Positions 61,699 to 64,000 of a DNA stretch of 64,000 bases are shown here, piece by piece (position 1 is the first letter of the stretch; every line of letters starts with the position of its first letter). The translations under genes were made by a program, and so were the position numbers. This DNA comes from Rhodanobacter humi (lineage in GTDB: Bacteria; Pseudomonadota; Gammaproteobacteria; Xanthomonadales; Rhodanobacteraceae). The stretch covers positions 2,418,001 to 2,482,000 of the forward strand of contig NZ_JBGBPY010000001.1 in the NCBI RefSeq assembly GCF_041107455.1. Direction: 5' to 3'. The notes under the pieces are model-generated. The model saw only the letters and a list, made by a program, of their open reading frames with translations, ran no database searches and was not told the origin of the DNA.

Positions 61699-62456
61699 GC
61701 GGCGTGCGCCGCCGGGGTGGCGCCCTGCATGGCGATCTCGAAGAAGCGGCGCTCCAGCGCGGCGTGGTCGTCGGCGCGCACCGGGCCGTCGTGGCGCAGG
61801 CGGCCTTCGTGCAGGATCGCCACGCGGTCGCACACAGCGGTGACCTCGACCAGCACGTGGGTGGACAGGATCACCGCGGTGCCCGCGGCGGCCTGTTCGC
61901 GGATCAGCGCACGCAGCACGGTGACCTGCACCGGATCGAGCGCGTTGGCCGGTTCGTCCAGCACCAGCAGGGCGGGGCGGTGCAGCAGCGCGCAGGCGAG
62001 GCCGAGGCGCTGGCGCTGGCCCTGCGACAACGTGCCCGCCAGCCGCCGCGCCAGCGGCTGCAGTTCCAGCCGCGCCAGCGTCGCGTCACGGGCCGCGCGC
62101 AACGCCGTGGCGGCAAGGCCGCGCAGGCGACCGTGGGCGTCCAGATGCTCGGTCACGGTGAGCTCCGGCCACACCGGCGCCCGCTCGGGCAGCCAGCCGA
62201 TCAGGCGACGCGCCAGCTCGGGGCGTTCCAGGAAATCCTCGCCGTTCAGGCGGATCGCGCCGCTGTCCGGCCGCAAGGCGCCGGCGATCATGGCCAGCGT
62301 GGTGGACTTGCCTGCACCGTTGACGCCCAGCAGGCCCAGCACCTGGCCGGGCGGCAGCGCCAGGCTCAGATCCTGAACGGCCGTGCGCCCGGCGCGGCGG
62401 CGGGCGAGGCGATCGAGCTGCAGTACGGGTGGCGCGGAGGCATGGACGGCGGTCAT
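61695..62456 (-). CDS. ABC transporter ATP-binding protein (GldA-like)
   Basis: A 253-residue ATPase with Walker A GVNGAGKST, signature LSQGQRQRL and Walker B LLVLDEP, then STHVLVE. It energises the permease and GldG-like subunits downstream. It is the first gene of a five-gene overlapping operon ending in mutM, and is divergent from the desaturase gene across 175 bp. Confidence 0.92.
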   Translation of the reverse strand: MTAVHASAPPVLQLDRLARRRAGRTAVQDLSLALPPGQVLGLLGVNGAGKSTTLAMIAGALRPDSGAIRLNGEDFLERPELARRLIGWLPERAPVWPELTVTEHLDAHGRLRGLAATALRAARDATLARLELQPLARRLAGTLSQGQRQRLGLACALLHRPALLVLDEPANALDPVQVTVLRALIREQAAAGTAVILSTHVLVEVTAVCDRVAILHEGRLRHDGPVRADDHAALERRFFEIAMQGATPAAHAA

Positions 62457-62631
62457 TGCGCGATTGTCGATGCGGCCCCATCTTCACACAACCATCGGCG
62501 TTCACGGTTGGCGCTTAACGAAAGCCCAAGTGCCCGCGTCATACCATCGTCGAATCGCCTGCCAACATGCTGGCGAGTACGGCAAGCCCTCACCTAGACT
62601 GCAACACGAACCCGTTCCGAGTCCCGATCCG

Positions 62632-63822
62632 ATGCTCGATACCGTGCTGAATTTCCTGTCCAACGGCCTCACCCACGCCGGCTGGGTGGGCATGCTGGTC
62701 TACCTGCTGGTGGCGACCCAGCTCACCATCTTCACGGTGACGCTGTACCTGCACCGCAGCCAGACCCATCGCGGCGTGGACTTCCATCCGGCGCTGGCGC
62801 ACTTCTTCCGCTTCTGGGGCTGGATCAGCACCGGCATGGTCACCAAAGAGTGGGTGGCGGTGCACCGCAAGCACCACGCCAAGGTGGAGACCGAGGAAGA
62901 TCCGCACAGCCCGGTGATCTACGGCATCAAGAAGGTGTTCTGGGACGGCGTGTCGCTGTACCGCGACGCCTGCCATTCCAAGGAAGACATGCAGCAGTAT
63001 GGTCGCGGCACGCCGGACGACTGGGTCGAGCACAAGCTCTACGGCGCGCACCCGTACTGGGGTCCGTCGCTGATGCTGCTGATCAACCTCGCGCTGTTCG
63101 GCGTGATCGGCGCGGCGATCTGGGCCGTGCAGATGATCTGGATCCCGTTCTGGGCCGCCGGCTTCGTCAACGGCGTCGGCCACTGGGCCGGCTACCGCAA
63201 TTTCGAGAGCGCCGACACCTCGCGCAACCTGCTGCCGTGGGGTTTCTGGATCGGCGGCGAAGAGCTGCACAACAACCACCACGCCTTCCCCAGCTCGGCG
63301 AAGTTCGCGCTGCGCAAGTGGGAGTTCGACATCGGCTGGGCGGCGATCTGCGCCTTCCGCGCCGTGGGCCTGGCCAAGGTGCTGCGCGTGGCGCCCACGC
63401 TGGACGTGCGCCCGAACGTGCCGCTGCCCGACGCCGAGACGCTGAAGGCCGTGCTCACCCATCGCTTCCAGGCGATGACCGACTACTACCGCAACGTGAT
63501 CGTGCCTACCCTGCGCGACGAGGCGGCCCATGCCGGCGAGAGCCTCAAGTCGGTGCCGCGTCGCGTGCGCCTCGCACTGGCCGACGGCGGCCGCTGGCTG
63601 GACAGCGACGGCAGCAGCAAGCTGCAGGCCGTGCTGGCCAAGCGCCCGACCCTGAAGACCGTGTGCGATTTCCGCACCCGCCTTGCCGCCTTGATGGAGC
63701 AGCGCGGCGCCGAGCAGGCGCTGAAGGGCCTGCAGCAGTGGATCGTCGAGGCCGAGCAGAGCGGCATCCGCGCGCTGCAGGATTTCGCAGCCCGGCTCAA
63801 GGGTTACGCGGTCGCGGCCTGA
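62632..63822 (+). CDS. Membrane fatty acid desaturase (DesA/acyl-CoA desaturase type)
   Basis: A 396-residue membrane di-iron desaturase. The three histidine boxes HRSQTH, HRKHH and HNNHH are complete. Four hydrophobic spans precede a long cytoplasmic C-terminus (about 240-396) rich in charged helices that is not part of the catalytic core. It would insert a cis double bond (probably delta-9) into acyl chains, aiding membrane fluidity. The ATG at 62632 opens MLDTVLNFLS. A terminator follows at 63849-63880. Confidence 0.92.
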   Translation: MLDTVLNFLSNGLTHAGWVGMLVYLLVATQLTIFTVTLYLHRSQTHRGVDFHPALAHFFRFWGWISTGMVTKEWVAVHRKHHAKVETEEDPHSPVIYGIKKVFWDGVSLYRDACHSKEDMQQYGRGTPDDWVEHKLYGAHPYWGPSLMLLINLALFGVIGAAIWAVQMIWIPFWAAGFVNGVGHWAGYRNFESADTSRNLLPWGFWIGGEELHNNHHAFPSSAKFALRKWEFDIGWAAICAFRAVGLAKVLRVAPTLDVRPNVPLPDAETLKAVLTHRFQAMTDYYRNVIVPTLRDEAAHAGESLKSVPRRVRLALADGGRWLDSDGSSKLQAVLAKRPTLKTVCDFRTRLAALMEQRGAEQALKGLQQWIVEAEQSGIRALQDFAARLKGYAVAA

Positions 63823-63848
63823 TCCGCGCGACCGTGCCGCAAATGATT

Positions 63849-63880
63849 AGGCCCGCCTCGATGGCGGGCCTTTCTGTTTG
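63849..63880 (+). terminator. Rho-independent terminator
   Basis: A 9-bp stem (63849-63857 with 63863-63871) ends in a T-rich tract TTCTGTTT, 27 bp after the desaturase stop. Confidence 0.88.
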
Positions 63881-63893
63881 AGCGTCGTTCGGG

Positions 63894-64000
63894 CTAGAGC
63901 TGATCCGGCCCCTTGCGCAGCCAGCGGTCGATCAGCGCCTTTTCGTAGCGCAGGTTGTCGCTGCCCGAGGTGTTGCTGCTGTCGGCCATGAAACCCGGGT
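63894..64000 (-). CDS. C-terminal fragment of a protein truncated by the window edge
   Basis: The minus strand is open from the edge to a TAG at 63894, encoding at least GFMADSSNTSGSDNL followed by RYEKALIDRWLRKGPDQL. The hydrophilic helical tail looks like a real C-terminus and lies convergent with the desaturase terminator. I do not recognise the family; the in-frame ATG at 63989 could also be a very small gene's start, but that is less likely. Confidence 0.4.
   Translation of the reverse strand, partial: PGFMADSSNTSGSDNLRYEKALIDRWLRKGPDQL

Overview
The window reads as a chromosomal segment of a high-GC gammaproteobacterium of the Xanthomonadales, most likely Rhodanobacteraceae (Dyella, Rhodanobacter, Luteibacter or Frateuria type). 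This is inferred from very GC-rich third codon positions, S53 (pseudomonalisin-type) secreted peptidases, a TonB-dependent receptor, TtcA, RdgC, Rep, PlsB and UbiE of gammaproteobacterial type, a Crp/Clp-type operator, and many short extragenic palindromes. I recognise no rRNA, tRNA, CRISPR array, transposase or prophage. Almost every base belongs to a gene or a short intergenic gap.

Layout. 0-5 kb: two secreted proteins, an S53 peptidase and an EXORDIUM-like protein, ending in the same PKD plus P-domain cassette. 5-14.9 kb: housekeeping and small genes (BaiN/YhiN-type flavoprotein, GNAT, DUF465, ttcA, aromatic/aspartate aminotransferase, rdgC, YgjP-like metallopeptidase), a lower-GC secreted orphan, an isoprenylcysteine methyltransferase-like protein, YciI with a decayed ECF sigma remnant behind it, and a secreted NHL-type propeller. 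15-25.5 kb: alpha/beta hydrolase, M1 aminopeptidase, membrane GGDEF-EAL protein, an SDR/DUF2269 pair, proline iminopeptidase, an AcpA-like phosphoesterase and an Lrp regulator. 25.6-36 kb: EamA exporter with coupled cupin, GST, a duplicated-repeat periplasmic protein, FmdE and DUF2249 pair, TMEM175-like channel, ubiE, plsB, a lipoprotein preceded by four 66-bp tandem repeats, and an HAD acid phosphatase. 36-49 kb: AI-2E-type permease, TonB-dependent receptor, three tandem TPR-sulfotransferases, rep, and tdk carrying palindromic inserts. 49-57.4 kb: a polysaccharide deacetylase divergent from a six-gene operon (AsnB-type amidotransferase, acyl carrier protein, AMP-forming ligase, PrmC-like methyltransferase, NAD synthetase, GNAT-like protein). 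57.4-64 kb: nitroreductase, an ABC exporter/GldG/DUF4340/mutM overlapping operon, and a fatty acid desaturase.

The best candidate for an undescribed system is the 50.6-57.4 kb operon. A carrier protein, a ligase able to load it, two amide-forming enzymes, a PrmC-like methyltransferase whose NPPY motif reads APPY, and an acyltransferase are packed with overlapping or closely spaced start and stop codons behind a strong Crp/Clp-type palindrome. Parts of it recall the amidotransferase/ligase/deacetylase set of exosortase-A exopolysaccharide loci, but no exosortase or glycosyltransferase is visible here. Other points of interest are the in-frame palindromic insertion in tdk, the 66-bp tandem repeat array, the three adjacent sulfotransferases, and the family of extragenic palindromes.
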